Part shown: positions 34,201-59,560 of the stretch, one piece after another | Position numbering within the stretch: position 1 is the stretch's first letter | Layout: each line of letters begins with the position of its first letter | Origin: Protonemura montana | Lineage: Eukaryota; Arthropoda; Insecta; Plecoptera; Nemouridae | DNA length: 64,000 bases | Direction: 5' to 3' | NCBI GenBank assembly: GCA_947568835.1 | Contig: OX387604.1 | Location: 11,127,076-11,191,075 of the forward strand | Translations under genes and position numbers: made by a program | The notes under the pieces: generated by a model | Databases searched by the model: none | Told to the model about the DNA's origin: nothing | The model's input: the letters and a program-made list of their open reading frames with translations, nothing else

Positions 34201-37200
34201 TACGCTTTCTTCGTTCGAAACTGCCGCCTGATACTCTTGCTGCGACGAGACTTCTCAGAAGGAGACTTGAACATCTTCAGACCCGCAGAATGGAGATGGA
34301 AGTTACCGCAGGTATGTCCCTGCTAAAGGGAAAACTATCTAATGGCAGCTTAACTGCTAAACCCATTGATTAACTTAAATTTGATTGCTTTTATTGGGTA
34401 GTCATTTCACGATCTGTGTCTTCTAGGTGTGTGATAACGACTGGCATCACTACGCGGTGAATGTGAAATTCCCCGAAGTCACGCTTTTTGTCGACGGGCA
34501 AGCATTCAAAGTGGAGAAGAAGAACCCTGAGGTGATCGATGACTGGCCACTGCACCCGACCAAGGGCATCAATACAACTCTTACTGTCGGAGCGTGCTGG
34601 CAAGGTAATTTATTAGAAACGAGTTAATTTTCTTAATCTTGATGGTGTAAACTATGCGAGTCAGTGATGTTCATTTTGGTAATAATTTCAGGATCAGATA
34701 ACAAAATGAAGCATCACTTCCGTGGCTACTTGGCTGGTTTGTCGGTTCTGCTGGACAAGACCGAGAAAGCCGAGGTGCTGACCTGCCTGCACAAGTGCAA
34801 GGAGAGCCTTGAAGTGCCGGCAATGGAGTTGCTCGAGCCGGGAATGGAGCTGCTAACTAACAGCGGTAAGTTTATGCCACCTTACTTGTTTTTCTGCTTA
34901 CACAAGTTCTGTAACATTACACAATTTAATTGCTAACGCACTAAATTTGGTCGATCAATGCTTGTTTGTGTAGATTTGACTGAGCTGAGCATTGAAGGTG
35001 ACAACCAGACAAACCTGGTGATTTTGGTTCGCAAGGTTGGCTATACTAACAGTCGACAGTTCCCAACGCCAGGCCGCAGAAACCTTCACCTTTCCACTAC
35101 AGTGAAGTGAGTAGAAATTTGCTGCCAGTTGACTTCTATATACTTTAATTTTTATTGGACTTATTTTTATTTATACACTAACATTGTCTCAGTGGCTTTA
35201 ACCCTGCTGTAGTAGTACTACCTCAGCGCTTAGTAAGCCATTTTGTTATATATTTTGCCGAAATGGAACAGCATTGTTTACTATTTGCTTTTCATTTGTA
35301 TCCAGCTGCGAAGAAGGCAGCCAAGCTGTTAAGGTACCCAGTGTGGAAAGCTACGTGATGGTTCTGCAGCCTCAACAACCAAGCATAGAGATGAACGGCA
35401 CGGAGAACATCGCACGGGAATATGAGGACTTCCGTCTGGGTGTCAGAGTTTTCACAGATGTGCACATCACAGAAGGCCAAGTCAAGGCTGGCCAGAAGAC
35501 ATGGAAACATGGTGAGGTTTGCTTAAAAATGGCACTTTGCTAAAATTAAATTATCATTTATGCTAGAATGGCAAAGGGTTTTAAAGCCTTGTGACAAAAT
35601 AACATTTCTTAACATGGATTGAATCTTAAGAATTTGTTAATCAAGAATCTAGCTGGATAAGTTAAGACAGTGAGATTATGTCTTTATAGTTTGAGGTGGA
35701 ATTTTTAATTCTGTACTTGGGCAAATAAAACTAAGTTTGCAATTGCCTGTTGCAATTAAAAGGAGCACTAGAACAAATGGCCGCTGAATTTGCATTGTTT
35801 TTTAGGCGAATCGATGAGCATGATCGAAAAACAACTGGACGCTTGCACTGTAAGCGTGTACCCGCCTCTGAATCCAGACCACGAGACTGTCACCCTTCCC
35901 GAAAACATGCTCACACAGCTAGGAATTGTTGCCAAGGTCAACAAAGATGGCGTCGTGCTCTCGGGAGCAGACATGATTTACAACTATGAACAGGTGATTA
36001 TCACTCATATTTGGAGTCTGTTGATTTTCTTGCCATGTCAATGCACTCTATGACTACATAGGACTTGAACTCTTCGTGCCTTGAACCGGTCTGTTTAGGC
36101 AAGTAAGCAGAAGCAATCAAGAATTAGCTGGTCAATTGCATTTTCAGAAATTATGAGTGCGATTGCTGATGGTTAAGATTGCTAAAAAAGCATTCTTGGA
36201 ACAAATGCTTGTACCTTTTGAGCTGACCTACTTTGAACTAGCTTGACAAGTCATTCTAATATATATTTCTTTTTACCCAGGTTCTGCGTCAAATTCTGTA
36301 TACAAACAAGAAGCCTGCATACTACCTGAACCGTGTATTTAAACTTACATGCTCGGAACTAAATGGCCGCTTTTTGAGCAACGAATATGTGCAGACAGTA
36401 AGTGTGGCAGTCAGTTCTTATCCAGTTCCACCAAAAGTATTATTTAACGTCACACTCCTTACTAAATTTACTTTTCTAGCTGACGGTAATCCACCCTCGT
36501 GTAGTGATGCCAGCTAAAACGGTGGCCAAGCCGAGTCAAACTGCCTCCGCGAGTGGCGACAAGTCGGCGGCAATGGAAGCAACACAGGCTCAGGCACCAA
36601 TTCAGGCGCACGCTCACGTTGACAAGCATCACGCCGACCTGAGACCGCCACAAATGATCTCCGACGTTTATCTCGCTTCCAACAGTGCCCAAGATATCGT
36701 CACGGGTGGAAGTAAGTTTCCACTCTTGCCTGTAACGTCAGTTAAGCAAGATTGCGCTGTAGTTAGTACTATCCTTGTATGAGTTATTGCATAAGGATGT
36801 AGTTCCAAGCCAGTTACACTAAAAAATAGTTACAACCCAGTTAAATTAATAAGGAAAATTAAGTGAGTTAACAAACATCATTTATGTGTATGTAGTGTAG
36901 GAAGAGAATACAAACTTGGATAGGTCGCAGGTAGTTTTAATCGTAAGTTAGTCAGTACCCACTCACTGCAAGTTTAGAGTAACCAATGTTAACTAAATAC
37001 AGATAATTTTATGTTAAAATGGCTAGTTTACGGTTGTAAGGTGTCGGCATATGTCTATTAAAAATACAATTAAATTCATGATGTATGATCTTTTAAATTC
37101 CTTTTCATAAATGTATCGTTTATCATACGATCCGCTGATCAACCTCTGACAAACGCAGCAGTAGTCGGCACTAATGTTGTAATTTCTCTCCCCAGGCAAC

Positions 37201-37791
37201 GCAGTGACGATTATCATCGTTGTATGCGTCGGCTTCTTGCTGTTCATGATGGTACTCGGCGTGATCCGAATTCGAGCAGCCCACCACAGGCAAACTCAAG
37301 AAGAGATGACAGACACTGAAATGGCGTGGGATGACAGTGCTCTCACCATCACAGTTAACCCTATGGAGGTAATTTTAAGCAGACACTTCTGAATTTGCTT
37401 CTTGACAGAAGGCACAAAATACATAATAGGGCAGCGGTACAGGTCGAACAGAGTACAGCCGAGAAAATTCCCCGATGAACAAAACCCAGATCCTAATAAT
37501 GAAACTAGGTATCGCACTAACCAGGAACCGACCTCGGTATCCAGGTACCCCAAGTTAGTACTTATAGTCGGTAAGGGATCTGATTCCATGTTCTGCAATT
37601 TGCAGCAGGTGGACGGAGGTGGTCCAGGCAGCGTTGACAACAACGGAGCTCCCCAGCGACAGCGAGACAATGATGACTCGTCGGATGATGGCTCCAGCTG
37701 TGACGACCTCGACGACTCCTCTGACGATGAAGAAGAGGAAGTCACTAAAGTGAAAGATCTTGAATGGGATAACTCCACACTGGCCATCTAA
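28212..37791 (+). CDS. Cals: Calsyntenin, type I neuronal cadherin-family protein
   Basis: Type I membrane protein; calsyntenins act at synapses and link vesicles to kinesin-1. Seventeen exons, all phases agreeing: 28212-28299, 30436-30593, 31083-31204, 31427-31635, 33014-33160, 33307-33498, 33700-33963, 34184-34311, 34427-34604, 34692-34865, 34974-35106, 35306-35511, 35806-35993, 36281-36397, 36480-36711, 37196-37368, 37606-37791; 964 aa, close to human CLSTN1. Signal peptide about 1-20; two cadherin repeats (ITVVDINEYAPMF, VVAYDCG); then SHIGKGCDRDTYS, an LG/LamG-type domain with FDGTSSAVAIP and DWHHYAVNVKFPEVTLFVDG, then NSRQFPTPG; TM about 849-871 (IIIVVCVGFLLFMMVLGVI). The cytoplasmic tail keeps both W-acidic kinesin-light-chain motifs: MAWDDSALTITVNPME (888-903) and LEWDNSTL (955-962), separated by an acidic DDSSDDEEEE stretch. 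Confidence 0.97.
31707..32903. mobile_element. DNA transposon with ~270-bp terminal inverted repeats in calsyntenin intron 4
   Basis: The ends are GGTCATTCCATGTCAA and TTGACATGGAATGACC; the inverted arms run about 31707-31985 and 32635-32903 and match at roughly nine positions in ten (for example GGTTCGCCCGGTACGGCCCC in both). CAATAG flanks both sides (31701-31706 and 32904-32909), a candidate 6-bp target duplication; a shorter AATA reading with GGGTC ends is also possible. The ~650-bp middle is AT-rich without an ORF, so non-autonomous. The right end of another element at about 62028-62044 (TTTGATGTGGAATGACC) has a related terminus. Superfamily undetermined. Confidence 0.85.
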
Positions 37792-40700
37792 CTTTCGAAG
37801 TAAATAGTTACGGTATGTCTTAAGTTTGCTATACCTATTGATTTTTATTTCCCTAAGGATGGAACTTTGATTATCTCCTAATTAGGTGTAGGTGTTAAGG
37901 TTTACTAGGCCTTGTTTCAAAAAACAAGATCAAAGGTACAAGGTAAAAGATTATAAATGGCTTTTACCATTTTAAGTTTGATTCAACGTTTCATGAAGGT
38001 TGTACATAAAACTGATAATAAGTCCAGGTATCATGAGCACAGAAAATTAATTAGTCGTTGCAATGTTGAATATCCTTGATTTGTGTTCAATTATTTGCAG
38101 CCCAATGCAGCCCTTGAGCACGTCAATACTCGTTTCTCTTGATCTTCAAACGAAGATGACAAGTTATTTGAGATTAGTTTGCTGTGACAGTCAAGCCACC
38201 TAAAGCCTAGGGTTTTCCACACAGCTTTTAGCTACTTGGTCAATTTTGGCTGGAATTTTAATTTATCGTAGAATGTCTCTGTTAAGGAGCTTGGCTTCAA
38301 AGAAAGACTAGCCTTGGTCACCAAACTCTGACTAACACTGTCCTGGTTTGGTCAGGCTCGCCAGATGAGAGCTGCTACCTTCAGTCATGACCATCGAGCG
38401 GCTGGCGTCGGCATTTTGCAGCGACAAGATCCCACACCACTGCACTTTGCACCGCAAGTCGGCTGGAAATATTGTGTGCCGGCAGTTCCACTACTACTTT
38501 ACTTTCCAGTTGAAACTTGCATTATTTCTTCACAAGTATCGTGACACTATGCATATTTAAATTTTCTGAAAGAAAACTTCCTGACGTACCTATATACCTG
38601 CATAATTTTTTAGTAAACTTGACGTTGGCCATTGGCACTTGCCATACCTATAGGGACATTAACGAGAATATGATTTTGATAGAATAAAAAGCCACCATAC
38701 TTCCCAGGTCGACTTTGATCGCAGCTAATTAACAGATGACTGTTAGCTTATTTGATTACAGTTACTAGATTCTTATTTACATGGTAACAATATCCCTTTT
38801 TGTACTTAATTTTTTGATATGAAAATTTGCACTAAAAGTGCAAGTAAGGTTTACATTACTATAATTACCGCACTTTTATCGGAAGGGAACGCTTCCTTGT
38901 GCAACATGAATCTCTACCAATATTAATTCACAAACAAGGAAAATGTTTTCGAGCAGGGTGCTGTAGGATACGAAAGTGGTTCAGTCAGAAGCATTTAGAA
39001 GTGGACCTGTTCTCGAAAGTGGAGCTATGATCAGTTCTGCCCTACTTACGAAAGAGGTGCAAGAGTGAACATTCGTACATCCAAAAGTTGACGTCCGTCG
39101 TAATTAGAAACTAAATTCATGGGCAGCTCGAAGCGACTACTATGATGCAGATGCAATTCGGTCGTTTGTTTTGATGTGTCACCAGACACGAAGGTTCAAC
39201 AGGCTGCTTTTAGAAATGGTGTGCAGGATAATAACTATTCTATTTCAATACCAATCAAAATCATGCATTTTTTTACCATCACTATTATTATGATTATATT
39301 GTTATAATTAAATTTATAAGTATTATTATGTTTATTGCAGTACCTGTCATTTTAGGGGGGAAGCAAGCCTAGATCTGCTTATCACGATATGCAAAAACAA
39401 CCCCACCATCTTTCATCAAGTCACTGCCATCGTGTACTTTATCGAACATGAACATATGGTTGCTGGTAAAAAAACGGACATATTTTATTGAACCACTAGT
39501 GTTTGAGTTGTGTAAAACTAAAGGTGTTTTCATGATTTCTTTTTGCTTTAAAATTGAACCATTCTGGTCCTGGAATGGATTAATAGAGAACAGTTAATTT
39601 CTGTTGAGTCGTATGTCCGTCCTTAGCCGATTCAAATACCATCTTTGAAGGCATAAGACCTAGGAGAGGGTTCAGCCAGAGTCGTGTCAACTTGAATGGC
39701 TACGGCTGAAATCCTTACCATGGGGTACCTAGTATAATATTTTATAATTGCGGTCTAGTTCACCTTAAACATTTGATTGGATTACAATTTTTAATCTATA
39801 TTTACATGTTTATTTAATATTTCGCACAAATGTTGCCAAAAGAATGAAAAATGTGTACAATATGATATTGGTTTTTCTTGTGCCATAAAGCCTCAAAAAT
39901 GATTGATTTGAATTTAACATACTATTCCTACATTATTAAAATGATCATAAATACTTTGTTGCAAAGTGCAAATTTTAATTTTTCTTGCTTTATTATTACT
40001 TACTAAAATTTAGTTAACTGCAAGAGTAATTAGAGTACCTACATACCTACCTACCTACTTAATATTAAATATATCTATGCATATGATTGGTTTCTTAGTT
40101 TGCTTTATTTTATGGTGTATTATATTGTGATGGATCAATAACTTTACAAGTATTATATGGTATGCCAAGGCACGGATTAATAATGCATATCACATCACTA
40201 TTCAATCAAATGACATACTTGTTTAATTACTTTCTTAAGCAATATGGTACCTTATAAGAGGAGTCTAATCCAGTAAGTGTAAAAAAGTCTTGATTTATTG
40301 ATTTTTGGCAACTTGGTGAAATAATCTATTAACTCCTGGCATAAATATTATAATGTATGTTGTTGTGATAACTTCTGACATGCTTCTATGTCCAGAGAGA
40401 ATAGAAGCTACCAAATAATCAAGAGAATATATTATTGTAATGTTAGCTGATATTTCAAAACATGTACTTAATTATTATGAGCTTTTTTTAACAATAAGTA
40501 TTTTTGAATATTACGCTAATTATTTGTTTGAATAAAAATATAATATGTAACTTGGCCACAGAGTAAGAGTAACACACTTGTAATGTGTATGCATTAAACA
40601 ATGGTAGCTTAAGTATGAAATAAAAGTAACTTAGTAAATAGCTGTAGGCTTAGAAAATACTGCATTTGTTAACAACATGATTTGATTTCTTTGAAACAAA

Positions 40701-43000
40701 CCAATTGGCAGCCACGTGGTAAAAGGGGAAAGCCAAAACCGAACAGCCAGGCTAGCTTGAAGTGAAGTTCAAATAATATTGTGTATATTATCTGTGGCTT
40801 TACTGATGGCAGGTATGATTGACCATTTTCTCCGACCAAAGTCTGTGGAATCGGTATGATTTTGGCTAGAAGACAACTACTGTTGTGTCGAGTCTCTTAA
40901 AATGAAGTTGTATAATCCCTACCCCTTTTTACCATTCACTGATGATATTGTGTATTCTGTCCTTCAATTGATCACCATAAGTTTTGCACTCTGGAAACTT
41001 GCGCATTTATTAAGAAAAAAATAAAAAATATATGTTCTTCAAAATTTTAATATTTCGCTCTAGTGAATACTTGTGTGAACACCTTTTTGAAAAAATATTT
41101 TAATATTTTCTTAGAAAAGAACTAACAAGGGGGCAGCTGCGGTAGCTACTAATAGCTTGGAATGCTACACAGCTTCAGCACTTGCTAAATACACGTTAAA
41201 AGATTCAAATAAACACTAAAGACATTCATAGAAAATACCTAATATTGTAATAATAATATATTGTATACATCTTGCTACGTACGTGTGTACCTACGTATTT
41301 CAACTTTCTAGTTGAATCCACATTCCAATATCAATTAGTTCAGTGTACCTACTATTCTCTTACATGTTTTCTCAATGAAATGTTTTGTTATGGTGATTTT
41401 ATTGGTTGCATCCTTTTTCATTTAACCAATTAATCCATTTTTGCTTTGAAATAGGTAAATAAATCTGGAGTGAAATATCACAATTTTCCTGTTGCATTTA
41501 ATTTTCTTTTCCCTGTATGCACTTATCACTCTTCAAAAGGATTTCTGAAATTTATTCCCATGAAAATAAGGATTAATTGGCGTAATATTATATTTTATTA
41601 TAAAAGGGAAAAATAACCACCCAGTCAGTGCCACCCAGTATAACTACCAGCTGAAAAGTGTACAAGTCGAAATTCGGTTGATGTGTATCAAAAGTGTTAG
41701 CGAGAATTTTATTGGCGTCATTTCAACTATTGTGAAAGAAATGTTTGATTTATGAAGTATAATTAAACATATAAGAATTATTTTTTTTAATTATGTGAAT
41801 ATCAAATAAAATTTAATGTTTTGCGTGTTGGGGGGAGGGGGATTGAGAAACAGAAAAATGCATGGGTGTAGGAGATTTCAGTAGTGCTTTTATTTGCATT
41901 ACTGACCTGGAAGCTGTGTTGCAATAGATTAAAATAATTACAGTTTTGTAATTGTCATTTTTAATAAAATGTAATAGTTAATTATAATGGCACAAGTAAT
42001 TTGTACAGTTTCAGTGGTTACCACAATACCGAAATATTAAGTGTTGTGTACCTACCTTCTTGTTCTGGAACAAAGTGTACCTACAAAAATGATGTTTTTT
42101 GAATAAAAACCTACACCCAAGATGTGTCCATTTTCTTTCTCTCTGTATTTTAATGTACATAGAAGAGTGAACGTTACTGGCAAGCATATCAGCAAGAGCA
42201 ATGAATGGTTCCATCCAAAGATACACTATTATATGATCTTTGGTCCCATCTTCATGTTTTAAGGCAGAATACGGTAGAATTCAAAATTACTTTCAAAATG
42301 TTTCTCGTGGAGCGGGAAAAACTATGGTGCACTTTCCTCAACAGATGGAGCATCTGTCGGCAGCTTTGGCCGTTTTGTCGGGCGTTTGATCGTTGCGGAT
42401 AGCGCGACGGCGGCACAGCACAAAGGTCCGGCCCCTTCTACCCCCGCCCCACCCGGCAAGCTCAAGGGGCCAAGCTCTGAGTTGGGTATCGGGAGTGAAC
42501 ACCGGTTCGAGCCGAGCAGAGGTTGTCGCGTGCACAACGCGCGACTTTCCTATGCTAAGATCGGCATCCGTGCTTGTGTTTTTATTATTTTTCGGCACTA
42601 CATTCACTTTTTAACATTCGATTGTATTGATCTAACGAGTGTTTAATTGTTGCTGCATATTATATATACCACATAATAATCGATCTAGGAATACATCTAA
42701 ATAGGAAACTATTTTATTGAACTGATAATTTTTGGCGCTTGTTTCCGATTCAAAGGCAGACAAATTCTGCATCCTGCTTTCTTTTTACCCTGTTTGCTGG
42801 GAAAGTGAAGTTTTCCCGTAGAGTGCGATTAAAAAAGATAGTGACAATAAAATAACGTGTAGGAGGAAGTGTTTGATATCAATGATAGATAATTGAAGAA
42901 GTTGGAATTGAATTTCGAACTAAACCGGAACGAGATTGAATCTCTTCTGTTCCTACTATTTAAATATCTCAGATAATAAATAATTTGAGTACCGTTCAAG
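37792..43000. other. Intergenic spacer: calsyntenin 3' UTR to bestrophin
   Basis: A 5.2-kb AT-rich stretch without a supported gene. A donor-like TTACG/GTATGT near 37814 and an acceptor TTTGCAG at about 38100 could be a 3' UTR intron of calsyntenin. Several AATAAA signals (for example near 40531 and 41205) could end long 3' UTR forms. Simple repeats include CTACCTACCTACC near 40040 and a purine-rich GGGGGGAGGGGGATTG near 41830. A GC-rich segment at 42350-42545 is listed separately. Confidence 0.5.
42350..42545. other. GC-rich islet with tRNA-type B box
   Basis: A locally GC-rich block in AT-rich DNA, open in several frames on both strands, which is why short ORFs cluster here. It contains CACCGGTTCGAGCCGAG (about 42499-42515), close to the Pol III B-box consensus, and TAGCGCGACGGCGG about 95 bp upstream, a poor A-box match. 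It could be a SINE-like insertion or a CpG-rich promoter/5' UTR segment for bestrophin (ATG 43001). I cannot decide between them. Confidence 0.35.
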
Positions 43001-55179
<12,179 letters not shown>

Positions 55180-56757
55180 ATTTCGTGCCTTTTTCAAGAA
55201 TTTTATGAGAATTTTATATTTTTGAACACATTCAATTTCTGCTTCAAATATGTGTTTTATGCAGTTCAAGTTGAAGGAAATAATTGATTTATGAAAATGA
55301 CTTGGAAGTTTTATCTATTGTTGAAAGTTGTTTCTGATTTTGTACATTCAGACTCACATTTAGATATCAGAGATAAACTAACTAATGCAATCAATGTGCA
55401 TCAATAATAAGAATAATTACCTAATTGATAAGTTATGAATCAGTATTTACTATTTTTATATGATCATAATAATAATTTTGAAGATGGGAGGCCGGCACAG
55501 TAGCGATAGCAAAGCAAAATGAAAAACAGGGTTTGATCAGTTGCACATTCACCATTAGCTGTACAATAGTGCAGCTAAATTTAACTCGGCTATTTTTGCA
55601 GTAACAAAACAATAATGATATTAATATCCGCAACTAGAATAAATTAGCATTAAGTAGTTAGTTGTGCATGAATTAGATATTGCTACAGGTACTTATACGT
55701 GCTATTTGCTTGTTATTATGAAAGTTAGGAGGTATGCAGGATCATACTTCTAGAGCGCTCAATTGGATGTGCGCTTAAAGTATATTTTAAAAGGTTGAGA
55801 GCATCAAGGTGCTGAAATTTGACTGGCTCAACATGTATATTTGGTTGTCTGAAGGTGGAGACTGTTTGTAAGATTTGTTATTTGTTAGAACAAGATGTTG
55901 GAAAGGACCGACAATAGTATTATTTTACAAAATCGGTTTGCTTTGTGACGATTCAAGTTAAGGTGAGCAGTTATTCTTGCAATACAAGCATCAGACAATT
56001 ATTTTTTTAAAACATTTGCTTAAATTCTTTCTTTGCCTACATTATATTTTGTATACAATAAGCAAGTGTGTCACAGGATAAATAAATGCAATTGCTTTGA
56101 TTCCATGATTTGCCTAGATATATGTAGGAAACCTTTGTTTTTGTCCTGATATCCAAGGATGTGATAATGTAGTCTAAAAAGCAACTATTGCAGCTATTTT
56201 TCCTGTGTATTTGCTTTTACCCTACGGGTCAAATTCATCAACTAATACTCTTAAAAGTCTTTTAAAGCTTTACTCCATAGTTTCCAGTTGCCAACAAGGA
56301 CTGAAGCAAGGATTTTCAAATAATACTGGCTTGTTGGTGTTTAATTTATGATGTTGACTGTGCTTTGGAACCATCTAATCATGTTTATTTCTTTATTTCA
56401 GAGTTTTAAGTGTGTGCAGATATGAATTAAATGTGTTTTTTTATTCTGATAGATAAATTGTACAAGGATGAAATCCTTAATATTAGCACCTTCCCCATTT
56501 TCACCAACCCTTTTTTATTCACTTAAGGTTATTTGTATGACAATTCACAATTTTTCTTTCAAAATAATGTAAAGTAATGTTTATATAAGTAAGCATTTAT
56601 GTTGTCATGCCTTTGACTCGTGCTTCATCACAAGGTGAAAAAAACACACTACTAATTATTATTACCATTGTAAGATTCACAGCATGATAAAATAAAAAAT
56701 ATAAACATTCTAATACTTGACCTGATGTATTATTGGCTAATTTAAAATACTACACGT
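55180..56757. other. Convergent spacer: bestrophin and sulfotransferase 3' UTRs
   Basis: Tail-to-tail spacer between bestrophin (+) and the sulfotransferase (-). It is AT-rich, with AATAAA near 56088 and AAATAAAAAATA near 56690 on the plus strand. TTTATT motifs provide minus-strand signals only weakly; none is close to the sulfotransferase stop. No gene or repeat seen. Confidence 0.55.
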
Positions 56758-58333
56758 TCATCTTTCAGCATAGTCTAAATAATTTTCGATACCATAACCA
56801 AATAACTCAAAATCAAGCTTATACTTGTCATATAATTTCCTAACTTCCTCTTTAGACAACTGAGAGAAATATCGTTTTGCTATTTCAGACGCTTGATACA
56901 CTGCAGTCTTATGTGTCCATATTGGTTTTATCAGTTCGTCTAATCCCATAGATTTTATAACATAATTTTGATCTCTGTTTAATGTTTCTACTTGAGCAAT
57001 AACATCATAATTGAGTAAACATGGGGTGCAAAATAGATAATAAGGTATCCAATGGTCATCAGCATTATGCACTAAATCTGTGTCCAGTAAATAATTCACA
57101 AATTCTTTGAAAGTTGGTTCACTCCCTTCGGGCTTGGGTAAATTTGGATCGTATACTACTTGTTTGGGCTTGAGAACGTTTGTTAAATTTCCCTGGTATA
57201 GCTGATTTCTGTACTTGGCGACAATTTTGCGTCCGTACTTTTGGTAGAAGTGCTTTGTCCCGTGTTTCCATCCCAGACGTTTATTTTCAAGTTTGTCTCG
57301 GTAAGCTGACAATAGTCTGGCAAAAGGGTGGCGAACGACCAAAAGCTTCAATGAGTCGTGAAATGCCTAAAATAAAATGCAATCATGATTATTTTTTTCA
57401 TGAAATTTGAAAAAAAAAATTAATGAGGTTTGTGAACCGAAGTAGTAAAAAATTACAATTGCCTCCAGTTCCGATCACAGGTGTCAGCAGATACATCATT
57501 AGATCGCTACATCCTTATTTTTCTGCTGAATTTAGTTACCTTATCTACCAGCCAGCTTACCCTATTATGGTTTTATAATATTTAAAATAGTGTACCTCTT
57601 CTGCGTCAGCTGCATCCAGCTCGGCATAAATGGTCCTAGCTACTTCGCTCAGCTGTTTATCATAATTTTCCAGGTCTTCCTTCTTGTATCCACTTAGTAG
57701 GAGGAAATTTGTCAACCAAGTTGTTGAACCAGCCTTATAAATTGGACACCAGGACAATTTATGGACCCTAGAAAATTTGAAACAAAAAAGGATCGTAATT
57801 GATTAATTGGTCGAGCGAGAAAATTCGTTTGCTCCAATTTTCTGTTCTGATATAAATTTTACTTTAAACACAGTCATTTTTAGCGTAAGACTGAGATGCT
57901 GAGATTAAGAGTCACCTACCTGTCAATGTAAAACACTCCGTATTGCGGTGTGGGTGGATGCTTGATTGTTGGCTTGCTTGCCGAGTGCTTGTACAGTCCT
58001 AAATTGTATTTGTAGCAAATTGATTGTACCCTCTGGAGTCTTCCAGCATTGTCAGATTCGGCTCGACTCTGCAAAAAAAATCACGATCAATAATGGGAAA
58101 CTTCAAATCAAGACGGGTTGGATTGGAATATGGATAAACAAATTGTTTGAATTTACCAGCGAAAGTGAATCACCATTGTCGACATCTCGGATCGCTGTCT
58201 TGATATTTAAAATAGAACTCGTTTCGATTTTTCTTTGATCCAGCATTGAGATCGCGGTGTGGAGATATAACAGGAGTCCCAAAAGGACCAAAGTCCCGAA
58301 TGCAATAAAACGAACATACCGAGTTTGGCTCAT
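56758..58333 (-). CDS. Carbohydrate sulfotransferase (CHST8-14 / Sulfotransfer_2 type)
   Basis: Predicted Golgi type II membrane enzyme transferring sulfate from PAPS to glycan or chondroitin/dermatan hydroxyls. Exons 58333-58157, 58068-57920, 57767-57596, 57366-56758; phases agree; 368 aa, similar to CHST11 (352). A short cytosolic MSQTRYVR precedes the anchor FIAFGTLVLLGLLLYL (about 9-24). The 5'-PAPS-binding site is PIYKAGSTTW (117-126) and the 3'-phosphate site RHPFARLLSAYRDK (178-191), both canonical for this family. The C-terminal part (DDHWIPYYLFCTPCLLNYDVI, QLSKEEVRKLYDKYKLDFELFGY) matches the family ending. The start is the ATG that gives the anchor. Exact acceptor glycan unknown. 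Confidence 0.93.
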
Positions 58334-59292
58334 GAAGGTTTAGTTTCACATTAAAATACGCAACTATTATTACACTCTCTAATGAATTGACTAGTTGTAT
58401 GTCTACCGGTGCTCTTTTCTAACATATTCTAATTCACTGTTACTACGATGGTAAAGTGTGATCGACTGAAGGTGTGCGTCGCTCTGAGTGCTGTAATCTT
58501 ATCTTTAAGTGACGTTTCGGTCCAGCGTAATAACAATACCTACAGCCCACTCTCGATGCCATGGCACGGTTAACAGGCTCACCTTGAATAAGGTGAGTGA
58601 CTCTTACACTGGCACCCATCCACCTATGAAGAGCATAAGGCCACCTCAGATAGACTGAGGAACCATTTAATATCGACGAAACTGTAAATAATTGTCAAAG
58701 AACAAAGACTGAAACTTAAAGCCAATATTTTGCCCAGTTAAGCGTTAGATATTTGATGAATTTGTGCTCTCATCCTCTGAAGTCCAAACTAAGTGTGAGC
58801 ATTTCTCGAAGAACCCCATTTTGCGCCATGCAACCTGATGTAAGACCGGAGTCGGCCTTTTGCCATATATAGAAATCGTATTTTTGTTGTAATTTTGTAA
58901 TTTCGCATAAATTCAAACTTTAGTGTCTGTGGTAGTAGAAATATCGACCAAGAGGTCCTTAGAGATAAAGATAGTCCAACTCCAATGTCACCTGCCCTTG
59001 TTATAGTTGCTGCAGTCCACTCTTAAATGTGTCAATCCGGTAACACCACTGTAGTACAAAATGTCGAAAAAGTCTAGAAATACACCCAAAAATCGTCATA
59101 ACAATAAAAAAAGCTGCAGACACATCTGTAAGCTATTCCAAAACAAAAATATTTTGTAAATATTTTGTTTTTTTAGCACGTTTCGTTCGGAACAAGTTAC
59201 GTCTATGGACAGAGGTAGCACCTAAGATATAGCACTTGCCAGCATGAAAGCCCAATTATTGAGTTCCCACGAGTCCATCGCATGATTCTTGT

Positions 59293-59560
59293 ACCTCCTT
59301 AAATTTTTCACAGAAGGTAAATCTTAATTTTTGGCCCAGCCCTGGACAAATAAAAGTTAATATTTACAAAAATTTGATTTTAATTTATTTCCACGAAAAT
59401 GAAGGTGGGTTACCTCCTTGAATTTTTAACAGAAGATAAAGAACATGACAAGCTATCGATCCGCGATAGTCTTTAATTTTTGGACCAGCCCTGAACAAAA
59501 AAAGGAAACATTTACAAAAAGTTGGTTTTTATTTATTTTCGTCCTTGAATTTTTCACTGA
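59293..59560. repeat. Imperfect ~120-bp tandem repeat
   Basis: Three starts of a common unit are visible: TACCTCCTTAAATTTTTCAC (59294), TACCTCCTTGAATTTTTAAC (59412) and CGTCCTTGAATTTTTCACTG (about 59539). Between starts the sequence repeats CAGAAG, TTAATTTTTGGCCCAGCCCT / TTAATTTTTGGACCAGCCCT and ATTTACAAAAA. Spacing is about 118 and 126 bp; the third unit is incomplete. Confidence 0.75.

Noticed and set aside
37402-37605. Possible upstream extension of the last calsyntenin exon
   Set aside because: The frame is open, but the only acceptor (CTTGACAG, about 37408) gives the wrong phase after exon 16; the acceptor at 37605 fits phase 0 and family length.
37296-37787. 163-aa minus-strand frame over the calsyntenin tail
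   Set aside because: Antisense shadow of exons 16-17, whose acidic/Ser codons leave the reverse frame open.
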